From the NCBI GenBank assembly GCA_007135845.1, contig SLIC01000151.1, forward strand, positions 1 to 5,329: a stretch of 5,329 bases of DNA. The letters are read 5' to 3'. Origin of the DNA: Candidatus Brevefilum sp. Lineage in GTDB: Bacteria > Chloroflexota > Anaerolineae > Anaerolineales > Anaerolineaceae. Below, piece after piece: positions 1-4,979 of this stretch; within the stretch, counting starts at the first letter, position 1, and every line of letters starts with the position of its first letter. Under the pieces are notes generated by a model. That model worked only from the letters and a program-made list of their open reading frames with translations. It did not search any database and had not been told where the DNA came from. The position numbers and the translations under genes are program-made.

Positions 1-15
1 CATCAGGCGTTTTTT
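1..15 (+). terminator. Possible right half of a rho-independent terminator cut by the window edge
   Basis: The window opens with CATCAGGCG followed directly by six T residues (10-15). A GC-containing arm running into a T tract is what the 3' half of an intrinsic terminator looks like. The matching left arm (CGCCTGATG) would have to lie just outside the window. If so, a plus-strand gene ends immediately to the left and converges on the DUF1638 gene. Only half of the structure is visible, so this is an inference. Confidence 0.25.
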
Positions 16-31
16 ATTATCAGGCAATGCC

Positions 32-86
32 CCCGGGATTGCTTTGATGCTATTAAGCCAGTGAAGCTAACAAACATAATCCCGGG
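32..86. repeat. Inverted repeat CCCGGGATT / AATCCCGGG
   Basis: CCCGGGATT at 32-40 is the exact reverse complement of AATCCCGGG at 78-86, with 37 nt between them. A second, smaller pairing exists on the left arm: GCAAT at 24-28 with ATTGC at 38-42. It lies downstream of the DUF1638 stop codon. No T tract follows on the minus strand, so it is not a classical terminator for that gene. The 9-bp match includes a self-palindromic CCCGGG, which lowers its significance. Nothing else was recognised in the gene-free stretch 1-153. Confidence 0.35.
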
Positions 87-153
87 AGTCTTACTTGTTA
101 CGTGTCTCTAGTATTGTGGATCACAGAAAAAGACTGAACTCACTATAGACTTC

Positions 154-888
154 TTAGACTGTCTCAATAATCCCCTCATCCCCGCTCATCTCAATCATCT
201 GCCCGGGCTGCAATACAAGGAAATCATCATCCCAGTCACCTTCCAGCAATCGTCTGATCAGCACGATATCCCCAGCTAGGCGTTCAAAGCGCCAACCGCG
301 GCGTTGGGCGTCCTCGCGGGCTCGCACCATCACATCATCCCCGCTGCCAATTCCCAGATCAATAAATGCTGCCCGCTCGTAATGTGCCTGCCAGGCGCGC
401 ATCACCTCCATCAGGTAGACAGCGTTATCTTCCCCATACTTTTCGACATATTCTGCATACAGCGCATCCCCATCAGCAGCGGTATACGCCCCGATCGAGA
501 GGGAAACGTTTTCTGAATCACCTCGCTCGATATAGTCCTGGACATACCAGTATGTGCCGGGGCACTCGATAAACGCTTGATCATAACGATCCCGTCCACC
601 CAAGAACAGGGTGATACAATCGTGGGCACGTGGGATCACCAGTGGTATTTTCCCCGCTTGCAGCCCATGGGTGGCTTTACCACACAACCCATAAGCCAGC
701 ACAACCGCATCATACACGCCCGATTCGTCACCAGCCTGGATTTGTTCCTGGAGTGCCTGGCGTAATTGATGAGGGGTTACATGCAGACCAAAACGCTGCA
801 AGACCACATCAACAGTATGGGGAGAATGAGCAGCAACCAGATAAACTGGGCGTGCCAGCACATCACAGGCAATACATTTGATCCGCAT
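154..888 (-). CDS. DUF1638 domain-containing protein
   Basis: A 244-residue soluble protein with no signal peptide or membrane segment. It matches the DUF1638 family from memory of its characteristic blocks: an N-terminal CxxC (C5, C8), a YGLCG block at 66-70, PRAHDC at 86-91, ECPGTYW at 108-114, and a C-terminal stretch in which GDIVLIRRLLEG is followed by FLVLQPGQ. The biochemical role of the family is unknown. Relatives in methanogens and anaerobes often sit beside corrinoid methyltransferase genes, but none is visible here. The protein has exactly five cysteines (C5, C8, C69, C91, C109), all in the first 110 residues and all inside conserved blocks, with H89 next to C91; this suggests metal or redox chemistry (inference). 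It ends in TAA. The ATG has AGGA 7 nt upstream and lies 9 bp after the hydrolase stop, so it is very likely co-transcribed and translationally coupled with that gene. Confidence 0.85.
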   Translation of the reverse strand: MRIKCIACDVLARPVYLVAAHSPHTVDVVLQRFGLHVTPHQLRQALQEQIQAGDESGVYDAVVLAYGLCGKATHGLQAGKIPLVIPRAHDCITLFLGGRDRYDQAFIECPGTYWYVQDYIERGDSENVSLSIGAYTAADGDALYAEYVEKYGEDNAVYLMEVMRAWQAHYERAAFIDLGIGSGDDVMVRAREDAQRRGWRFERLAGDIVLIRRLLEGDWDDDFLVLQPGQMIEMSGDEGIIETV

Positions 889-895
889 TACGACA

Positions 896-899
896 TCCT
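896..899 (-). promoter_or_regulatory. Ribosome binding site overlapping the upstream stop codon
   Basis: On the minus strand AGGA (899 to 896) precedes the DUF1638 ATG by 7 nt and shares its first bases with the TAG stop of the hydrolase (900 to 898). A ribosome finishing the hydrolase would be placed on the next start, as expected for translational coupling. This supports the start at 888. Confidence 0.7.
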
Positions 900-1905
900 A
901 TATCCCAGACCAAAAGTCCATCATGGCATTAGACACACGCTGAGGGGCTTCCCAATGGGGTAAGCCCTTGGTGGGTGAGATGCGCACGCCCTGCCAGTTG
1001 TCCTGCTCTCTCAGAAAAGCTGGCAGCATTTCAAAATTCGTGTAGGGGTCGTGGTCATATACCACCATCACGGGAATACCCAGCGCTTTATAAACCGTCT
1101 GCCGTACTGCCGGTGTGAACAGCTTACCACTCAGGAAATAGGTGGGGGCAAACTGAGCGCCAGGTTGGTGTGCTGTCAGGTAGGCATAATCCACTATGTC
1201 ATCGGGTACCAGGCCTTCAAAACTTTTATTGAGGAAGAAATGAATGCTCGGTCGGCTGGCGACCAGATCATAGATGGGACGGTTCCACAACGGCACTGCC
1301 AGCCCAGCATAAATTTTGTTCTTTGTCCCACGCTGCTGCGAATTCTCAGCGAGATGGTCCACCCGGGGTGGGTTGAAACCCGTGGGTGAGATCATCACTA
1401 GCGAGCGGAAAAGCTTTGGCTCATGAACTGCCGAGCGGGCGGCAAACTCACATGATAGCGAGAGCGCCACAACATCGGCTGGCTTACCAACCACGTCCTT
1501 AAGAAAATCACAAATCGCATTCTGGTACAGCAACGGGCTGTAAAGACGATCAGGTCGCTCTGAAAACCCAAAGCCAGGTAGATCCACAGCGTAGACTGGA
1601 CGGTCACCGCGCAAGTTTTCAAAGATCGGCTTCATTTCGAAGGCGGAGGGGGCAGCATTAATACTGTGCAGCAGTACCAGGGGCGTGCCCTTGCCGCGCT
1701 GATCGACATAGTAACTGATCCGCCCAGCGCGTTGAGAGACATATTCATTACGTTCAGCATCCAGGGCATCATCGAGGGGTAAATCATGCCGGATATATTT
1801 TCGGCTAAAGAATATCCAGCTCACCCCAGCCGCGCCAACGGCAGCAACTGCACTGCTCAGCGTCCAGGCTGTACCCTTAAGGACATTTTTAATAGTTTTA
1901 TTCAT
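898..1905 (-). CDS. Membrane-anchored alpha/beta-fold hydrolase
   Basis: A 335-residue protein of the alpha/beta hydrolase fold. Residues 1-10 are basic. Residues about 12-33 form a hydrophobic Ala/Val/Gly-rich helix followed by SRK, so the enzyme is probably tethered by one N-terminal membrane helix or an uncleaved signal anchor. The core follows: the oxyanion-side strand PLVLLHS (75-81), VDLPGFGFS (107-115), the nucleophile elbow ALSLS (147-151) with S149 as predicted nucleophile, SPTGF (173-177), the likely acid D286 in YDHDPYT (283-289), and the catalytic His H317 in LPHWEAP (315-321). The elbow lacks the usual GxSxG glycines; similar SLS-type elbows occur, as I recall, in a subfamily of bacterial hydrolases with the same HSINAA and SPTGF blocks. 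Residues 178-260 form a probable lid. Substrate cannot be predicted; esterase, lipase or C-C hydrolase roles are possible. GGAGGT sits 5 nt before the ATG, and the DUF1638 gene follows 9 bp downstream. Confidence 0.88.
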   Translation of the reverse strand: MNKTIKNVLKGTAWTLSSAVAAVGAAGVSWIFFSRKYIRHDLPLDDALDAERNEYVSQRAGRISYYVDQRGKGTPLVLLHSINAAPSAFEMKPIFENLRGDRPVYAVDLPGFGFSERPDRLYSPLLYQNAICDFLKDVVGKPADVVALSLSCEFAARSAVHEPKLFRSLVMISPTGFNPPRVDHLAENSQQRGTKNKIYAGLAVPLWNRPIYDLVASRPSIHFFLNKSFEGLVPDDIVDYAYLTAHQPGAQFAPTYFLSGKLFTPAVRQTVYKALGIPVMVVYDHDPYTNFEMLPAFLREQDNWQGVRISPTKGLPHWEAPQRVSNAMMDFWSGI

Positions 1906-1910
1906 GTGAT

Positions 1911-1916
1911 ACCTCC
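1911..1916 (-). promoter_or_regulatory. Strong Shine-Dalgarno site of the hydrolase gene
   Basis: GGAGGT on the minus strand lies 5 nt before the ATG at 1905. It fixes the hydrolase start, so the hydrophobic N-terminus is part of the product. Confidence 0.75.
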
Positions 1917-1939
1917 AATGATACAGTTCGCCCAGTCCT

Positions 1940-1973
1940 TACAGGATGCTACATGATCCCTACAGGACGCTAC
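1940..1973. repeat. Two 13-bp direct repeats 21 bp apart upstream of the hydrolase
   Basis: TACAGGATGCTAC (1940-1952) and TACAGGACGCTAC (1961-1973) differ at one base and start 21 bp apart, two turns of the helix. A shorter copy, TACAGGAT, occurs at 2019-2026. They lie 35-70 bp upstream of the hydrolase start, where a regulator could bind. No convincing -35/-10 pair was found on the minus strand in 1917-2030, so a role as operator is only an inference. Confidence 0.45.
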
Positions 1974-2018
1974 GCGAGTCAGAGAAAAAACTGCTTAAAC
2001 TTTAACACATAATTTGGT

Positions 2019-2040
2019 TACAGGATATAGCTATTCTGTA
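2019..2040. other. Small hairpin overlapping the pfkA stop codon
   Basis: TACAGGATA (2019-2027) and TATTCTGTA (2032-2040) can pair around a 4-nt loop. In plus-strand RNA this gives nine pairs including one G-U. In the pfkA transcript (minus strand) the same position is an A-C mismatch. It covers the pfkA TAG stop (2031-2033). No U tract follows on the minus strand, so it does not look like a terminator. It may be chance. Confidence 0.3.
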
Positions 2041-3140
2041 AATTCTGGTTGTGCATCGTAGCGATCACCCATACAGATGCCCAAACCACGGGCCGTCCGC
2101 ACAGCAGTATCGTTAATATCCACCTGACGGTAACCACCTTGAGACTCAACCAGGTCAATATCAATGACACGTCCGTTTTGCAATGCAGCCATGCGACCGA
2201 TGCGGCCTTCTGCAGCCAGGTGAGCGGCTACTGAGCCAAATTGCGAAGCCAGCCAGCGGTCATAGGGCGTGGGGGAGCCACCTCGCTGAAGGTGCCCCAG
2301 CACCGTTGTCCGTGCTTCAACACCGCAATGCTCCTCAATTTCTTGTGCTACCTGATCGCCAATTCCGCCCAATTTGGGCATGCCCTCAATTTCAACATCC
2401 TGGTAAATGCGCTCACCATCAGCCTGCAAAGCACCTTCCGAAACAGCCAGCAGGCTGAAATGGGTTCCCTGATCCACCCGGGCACGGATCTTTTTAAAGA
2501 TCACTTCATAGCGGTAGGGAATTTCCGGGATCAGGATCACATCCGCACCACCAGATACCCCCGCCATTAAGGCAATATAGCCAGCATAACGTCCCATCAG
2601 CTCAAGCACCATCGCCCGGTGATGGGATTCAGCCGTGGTGTGCAGACGGTCAAGCGCATCGGTTGCCATCCCCACTGCCGTATCGAACCCGATTGTCATC
2701 TCGGTCCCACACACATCATTGTCGATTGTTTTGGGAATACCGACAATCGGTGCTCCTTTCTTGATCAGTTCCTGGGCGATCGCCAGGGTGCCATCACCAC
2801 CAATCGCCACGATCATATCCAAACCTAACTCGCGGATTCGATCAACCACCTGGTCTGATGCATCCCGGGTGACAGTTTTTTCGCCTTCTTTAACCTGGAT
2901 TGCAAAGGGGTTCCCACGGCTGGCTGTCCCCAGGATAGTCCCTCCCCGGGGCAGGATCCCACGGATGGCCTCATAGGTCAGGGGAAACACGCCATCCTCT
3001 GCTAATATCCCATTGTATCCCCGGCGGATACCATAGACCTCATTACCATAAACACCCAGCGACGTTTTCACCACTGCGCGGATGGCTGCATTCAAACCGG
3101 GCGCATCACCGCCGCCCGTCAGGACTCCAATACGTTTCAT
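2031..3140 (-). CDS. pfkA: 6-phosphofructokinase (PfkA family)
   Basis: Phosphorylates fructose 6-phosphate to fructose 1,6-bisphosphate in the cytoplasm, the committed step of glycolysis. The 369 residues cover the whole family fold: the nucleotide loop TGGGDAPGLNAAIR (8-21), IGGDGT (113-118), PKTIDND (136-142) with catalytic base D140, the substrate-binding ELMGR (180-184), SEGA (234-237 with E235), and R277, H283 and R286 in the TTVLGHLQRGG region. All substrate-binding positions known from the E. coli enzyme appear intact. It is about 50 residues longer than E. coli PfkA. The phosphoryl-donor positions are G117 (E. coli Gly104) and K137 (E. coli Gly124). Gly suggests ATP, while Lys is shared with pyrophosphate-dependent enzymes; this Gly/Lys pattern occurs in the mixed clade that includes ATP-dependent actinobacterial enzymes, so ATP is more likely. 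GGAGG lies 4 nt before the ATG. The gene is divergent from the transporter, across a 308-bp region. Confidence 0.96.
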   Translation of the reverse strand: MKRIGVLTGGGDAPGLNAAIRAVVKTSLGVYGNEVYGIRRGYNGILAEDGVFPLTYEAIRGILPRGGTILGTASRGNPFAIQVKEGEKTVTRDASDQVVDRIRELGLDMIVAIGGDGTLAIAQELIKKGAPIVGIPKTIDNDVCGTEMTIGFDTAVGMATDALDRLHTTAESHHRAMVLELMGRYAGYIALMAGVSGGADVILIPEIPYRYEVIFKKIRARVDQGTHFSLLAVSEGALQADGERIYQDVEIEGMPKLGGIGDQVAQEIEEHCGVEARTTVLGHLQRGGSPTPYDRWLASQFGSVAAHLAAEGRIGRMAALQNGRVIDIDLVESQGGYRQVDINDTAVRTARGLGICMGDRYDAQPEFTE

Positions 3141-3182
3141 TGTTCCTCCTTATTTATCAAAGCACTTATTCAAGCATACCCG

Positions 3183-3188
3183 ATTATA
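3183..3188 (-). promoter_or_regulatory. Candidate -10 box for pfkA
   Basis: On the minus strand a perfect TATAAT (3188 to 3183) lies 42 bp upstream of the pfkA ATG, giving a plausible short leader that includes AGGAGGA. The matching -35 position (about 3205-3212) has no good TTGACA and falls in and beside the left arm of the intergenic palindrome. Promoter use is inferred from one box and the position. Confidence 0.45.
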
Positions 3189-3196
3189 AAAGTTAG

Positions 3197-3331
3197 TGAA
3201 TGGTGAATTGGCATTGAGGCGATTAGGAACTAGGTACTAGGTAATTAGGAACCAGTGACCCGTCCTGATCGCCTGCTTCCTAATCACCTAATACCAAATC
3301 GCCTAATACCTGATTTCCTTTTCACCATTCA
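3197..3331. repeat. 135-bp imperfect palindrome made of degenerate 7-8-bp units
   Basis: The outer arms TGAATGGTGAA (3197-3207) and TTCACCATTCA (3321-3331) are perfect 11-bp inverted repeats. Inside, the left arm (3217-3255, plus strand) and the right arm (3311-3273, minus strand) are both chains of short units starting AGG, such as AGGCGATT, AGGTAATT and AGGAACT on the left and AGGTATT, AGGCGATT and AGGTGATT on the right. Unit lengths run 8, 7, 7, 8, 7 on the left and 7, 8, 7, 8, 7 on the right. The innermost 24 nt of each arm match at 20 positions, with a 17-nt loop at 3256-3272. The element fills nearly half of the gene-free region 3141-3448. It resembles the short tandem extragenic repeats of cyanobacteria and MITE-like palindromes in general style, but I do not recognise the sequence. 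No ORF lies inside it. Confidence 0.8.
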
Positions 3332-3352
3332 GTGCGAAGCCTCCTGTGAAGG

Positions 3353-3363
3353 ACCATTCACTA
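3353..3363. repeat. Second right-arm copy complementary to the palindrome's left end
   Basis: ACCATTCACTA (3353-3363) is the exact reverse complement of TAGTGAATGGT (3194-3204) and repeats ACCATTCA of the palindrome's right arm (3324-3331) 29 bp further on. The left end can therefore pair with either of two right ends. It may be a remnant of a nested or rearranged copy. Confidence 0.55.
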
Positions 3364-3381
3364 CACATAATTCACATTTTC

Positions 3382-3411
3382 TTCATCAATTCCTTATTTT
3401 GCATTTATAAT
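3382..3411 (+). promoter_or_regulatory. Candidate promoter of the MFS transporter gene
   Basis: A perfect TATAAT (3406-3411) lies 37 bp before the transporter ATG in an AT-rich stretch. The -35 candidate TTCATC (3382-3387, 18-bp spacer) is weak, with three of six consensus bases. Transcription would start near 3418 and give a leader of about 30 nt containing the ribosome binding site AGGAG. Confidence 0.45.
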
Positions 3412-3448
3412 TATTCCGTTCATCATCTACTTTTATCAGGAGATCTTA

Positions 3449-4759
3449 ATGGAACCCAAAGAGAAAAAACGTGCACAATTCGGATGGATCATGTACGATT
3501 GGGCAAATTCTGCCTATGTCACCACTGTCACCGCTGCGGTGCTGCCGGTGTATTATGCCAGTGTGGTAGCAGTGGATCTGGAGCCGCACATACGCACCGC
3601 TTATTGGGGCTACACAACCACAATTGCGCTGCTCCTTGTTGCAATGCTAGGTCCGATTCTGGGCGCGATGGCTGATTTCCGCGGCGCCAAGAAACGCTTC
3701 CTGACGATCTTCGCCCTGATTGGCATTTTGGGGGCAGCCCTGTTATTCTTTATCACCGAAGGGGATTGGCTGATGGCATCGTTGTTCGCGATCATTGGCA
3801 CGGTTGGTTTTGGCGGTGCCAACGTCTTTTACGATGCGCTGCTGGTCTACGTGGCTGATGAAGACGAACGCGATATGATTTCCTCCAAGGGTTATGCTTA
3901 TGGCTATTTGGGCGGCGGGATCCTGCTGGCAATCAACGTGGCCATGATCCTGTTTGCCCCGGACGCCGAGACGACCGCCCTGATGAGCCGCCTCAGCTTC
4001 CTAACGGTGGCAGCATGGTGGTTGATCTTCACCATCCCCCTGTGGATTTGGGTAAAAGAACCTGCCCGGCGCATCCTCAAAGGGGAAGAGAATTTCAACC
4101 CGGTTCAAGCCAGCTTCAGGCGCCTGGCTCATACCTTTGGAGAAATCCGAGAGTTCAGGGAGCTGTTTAAGTTCATCATCGCCTTCTGGCTCTACAATAA
4201 CGGCATCGGCACAATCATTGTAATGGCCACCATTTACGGTACCGAACTGGAATTCAGCCAGTTAACCACCATCGGTACATTGTTGATGGTGCAGTTCGTG
4301 GGCATTCCCTTCTCATTGCTGTTCGGGAAGTTAGGTGAAAAATTTGGCACCAAGCGATCCATCCTCCTCAGCCTGGTGATTTATTCTGCCATTGCCATCG
4401 GCGGATTTTTTATGTACCAGGAAATCCACTTCTGGATATTAGGCTTTGGCGTGGCGATGGTGCAGGGTGGCAGCCAGGCCCTTTCCCGTTCATTGTTCAG
4501 CCGCATGCTGCCCATCAGCAAATCTGCTGAGTTTTTCAGTTTCTTCAGTGTCAGTGAAAAAGTTGCCGGTACAGCAGGACCGCTGCTGTTCAGCGTGGTC
4601 AGCACCGTCATGGGCGGCAGCCGCCTTTCGATTGTTTCCCTGATCATCTTCTTCATCCTGGGCGGGTACCTCCTCAGCCGGGTTGATGAGAACGAAGGCA
4701 TGCGTGTTGCCAAAGCAGAAGAAGAGCGTTATGTAAAGGCTTCGGTCATTGGGGTTTAA
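3449..4759 (+). CDS. MFS transporter, UMF1 family (Atg22/BtlA-like)
   Basis: A 436-residue integral membrane protein of the major facilitator superfamily, UMF1 group (distantly related to yeast vacuolar Atg22). Family hallmarks are visible: YDWANSAY (16-23) before the first helix, the loop motif GAMADFRGAKKRF (72-84), NVFYDALL (125-132), GYAYGYLGGG (148-157), QGGSQALSRSLFSRMLP (339-355) and AEFFSFFSVSEK (360-371) followed by GTAGP. About twelve hydrophobic segments can be placed, near 24-43, 52-75, 84-103, 107-125, 150-170, 185-202, 240-262, 273-293, 303-323, 328-345, 372-388 and 392-410, with a charged central loop at 203-239. Length is normal and the C-terminal tail is acidic and basic. The substrate of bacterial UMF1 proteins is not established. 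AGGAG lies 6 nt before the ATG. No neighbour suggests a cargo, and the downstream gene appears to have its own promoter. Confidence 0.93.
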   Translation: MEPKEKKRAQFGWIMYDWANSAYVTTVTAAVLPVYYASVVAVDLEPHIRTAYWGYTTTIALLLVAMLGPILGAMADFRGAKKRFLTIFALIGILGAALLFFITEGDWLMASLFAIIGTVGFGGANVFYDALLVYVADEDERDMISSKGYAYGYLGGGILLAINVAMILFAPDAETTALMSRLSFLTVAAWWLIFTIPLWIWVKEPARRILKGEENFNPVQASFRRLAHTFGEIREFRELFKFIIAFWLYNNGIGTIIVMATIYGTELEFSQLTTIGTLLMVQFVGIPFSLLFGKLGEKFGTKRSILLSLVIYSAIAIGGFFMYQEIHFWILGFGVAMVQGGSQALSRSLFSRMLPISKSAEFFSFFSVSEKVAGTAGPLLFSVVSTVMGGSRLSIVSLIIFFILGGYLLSRVDENEGMRVAKAEEERYVKASVIGV

Positions 4760-4779
4760 GTGCAAAAAAGGTAATTGCA

Positions 4780-4860
4780 TTAATCATCAGTAGGGACGAT
4801 TTTTAATATGTCGTCCCTACATAAAATCCAATAAAATTACAAATCGTTACTAATGATTAA
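4780..4860. repeat. Nested inverted repeat (GTAGGGACGA hairpin inside a second inverted repeat)
   Basis: GTAGGGACGA (4790-4799) and TCGTCCCTAC (4811-4820) form a perfect 10-bp stem with an 11-nt T/A-rich loop. Outside it, TTAATCATCAGTA (4780-4792) and TACTAATGATTAA (4848-4860) pair at 12 of 13 positions, so two overlapping alternative stems are possible. No T tract follows the inner stem on either strand, so it is not a standard intrinsic terminator, though it sits 30 bp after the transporter stop. TAGGGACG-type hairpins are dispersed extragenic repeats in several bacterial groups, to my recollection. Confidence 0.7.
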
Positions 4861-4908
4861 CTTGGATTTATTGAATTAATCAGTTGATATCTGTCCACAC
4901 CACGCACA

Positions 4909-4938
4909 TTTTCAATGTCCTCACAAATGGACTATAAT
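4909..4938 (+). promoter_or_regulatory. Candidate promoter of the Ddl-like gene
   Basis: TATAAT (4933-4938) with TTTTCA (4909-4914, four of six consensus bases) at an 18-bp spacing. Transcription would start near 4945, giving a leader of about 35 nt. With the repeat just upstream, this suggests that the gene is transcribed separately from the transporter. Confidence 0.45.
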
Positions 4939-4979
4939 AATAATCACAATTCCCCCAAAAACTAGCACAAGGCTTACTC

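Noticed and set aside
111..140. TGTG-GAT-CACA as a regulator binding site
   Set aside because: It is a 4-bp match only, lies downstream of a gene end rather than before a start, and is expected by chance.
1981..2010. T-rich run on the minus strand (complement of 1984-1990) as a terminator between pfkA and the hydrolase
   Set aside because: A six-T run is present but no stable GC-containing stem precedes it; only a weak AT self-complementary stretch was seen.
2019..2040. Hairpin at the pfkA stop codon as a transcription terminator
   Set aside because: In the pfkA transcript it has an A-C mismatch and is AU-rich, and the following bases contain no U tract.
2183..2570. Plus-strand open frames of about 90-110 codons inside pfkA
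   Set aside because: They lie antisense to a fully conserved enzyme, have no ribosome binding site that I could see, and show low-complexity shadow composition.
3217..3311. CRISPR array
   Set aside because: The repeating units are only 7-8 bp, directly abutting and inverted in the second half; there are no spacers of regular length.
3346..3675. Plus-strand open frame starting upstream of the transporter in another frame
   Set aside because: It covers the promoter and ribosome binding site of the transporter and overlaps its conserved N-terminus; the product is Cys/His-rich shadow sequence.
4381..4780. Minus-strand open frames of about 100 codons across the end of the transporter gene
   Set aside because: They are antisense shadows of the conserved UMF1 coding sequence and resemble no family.
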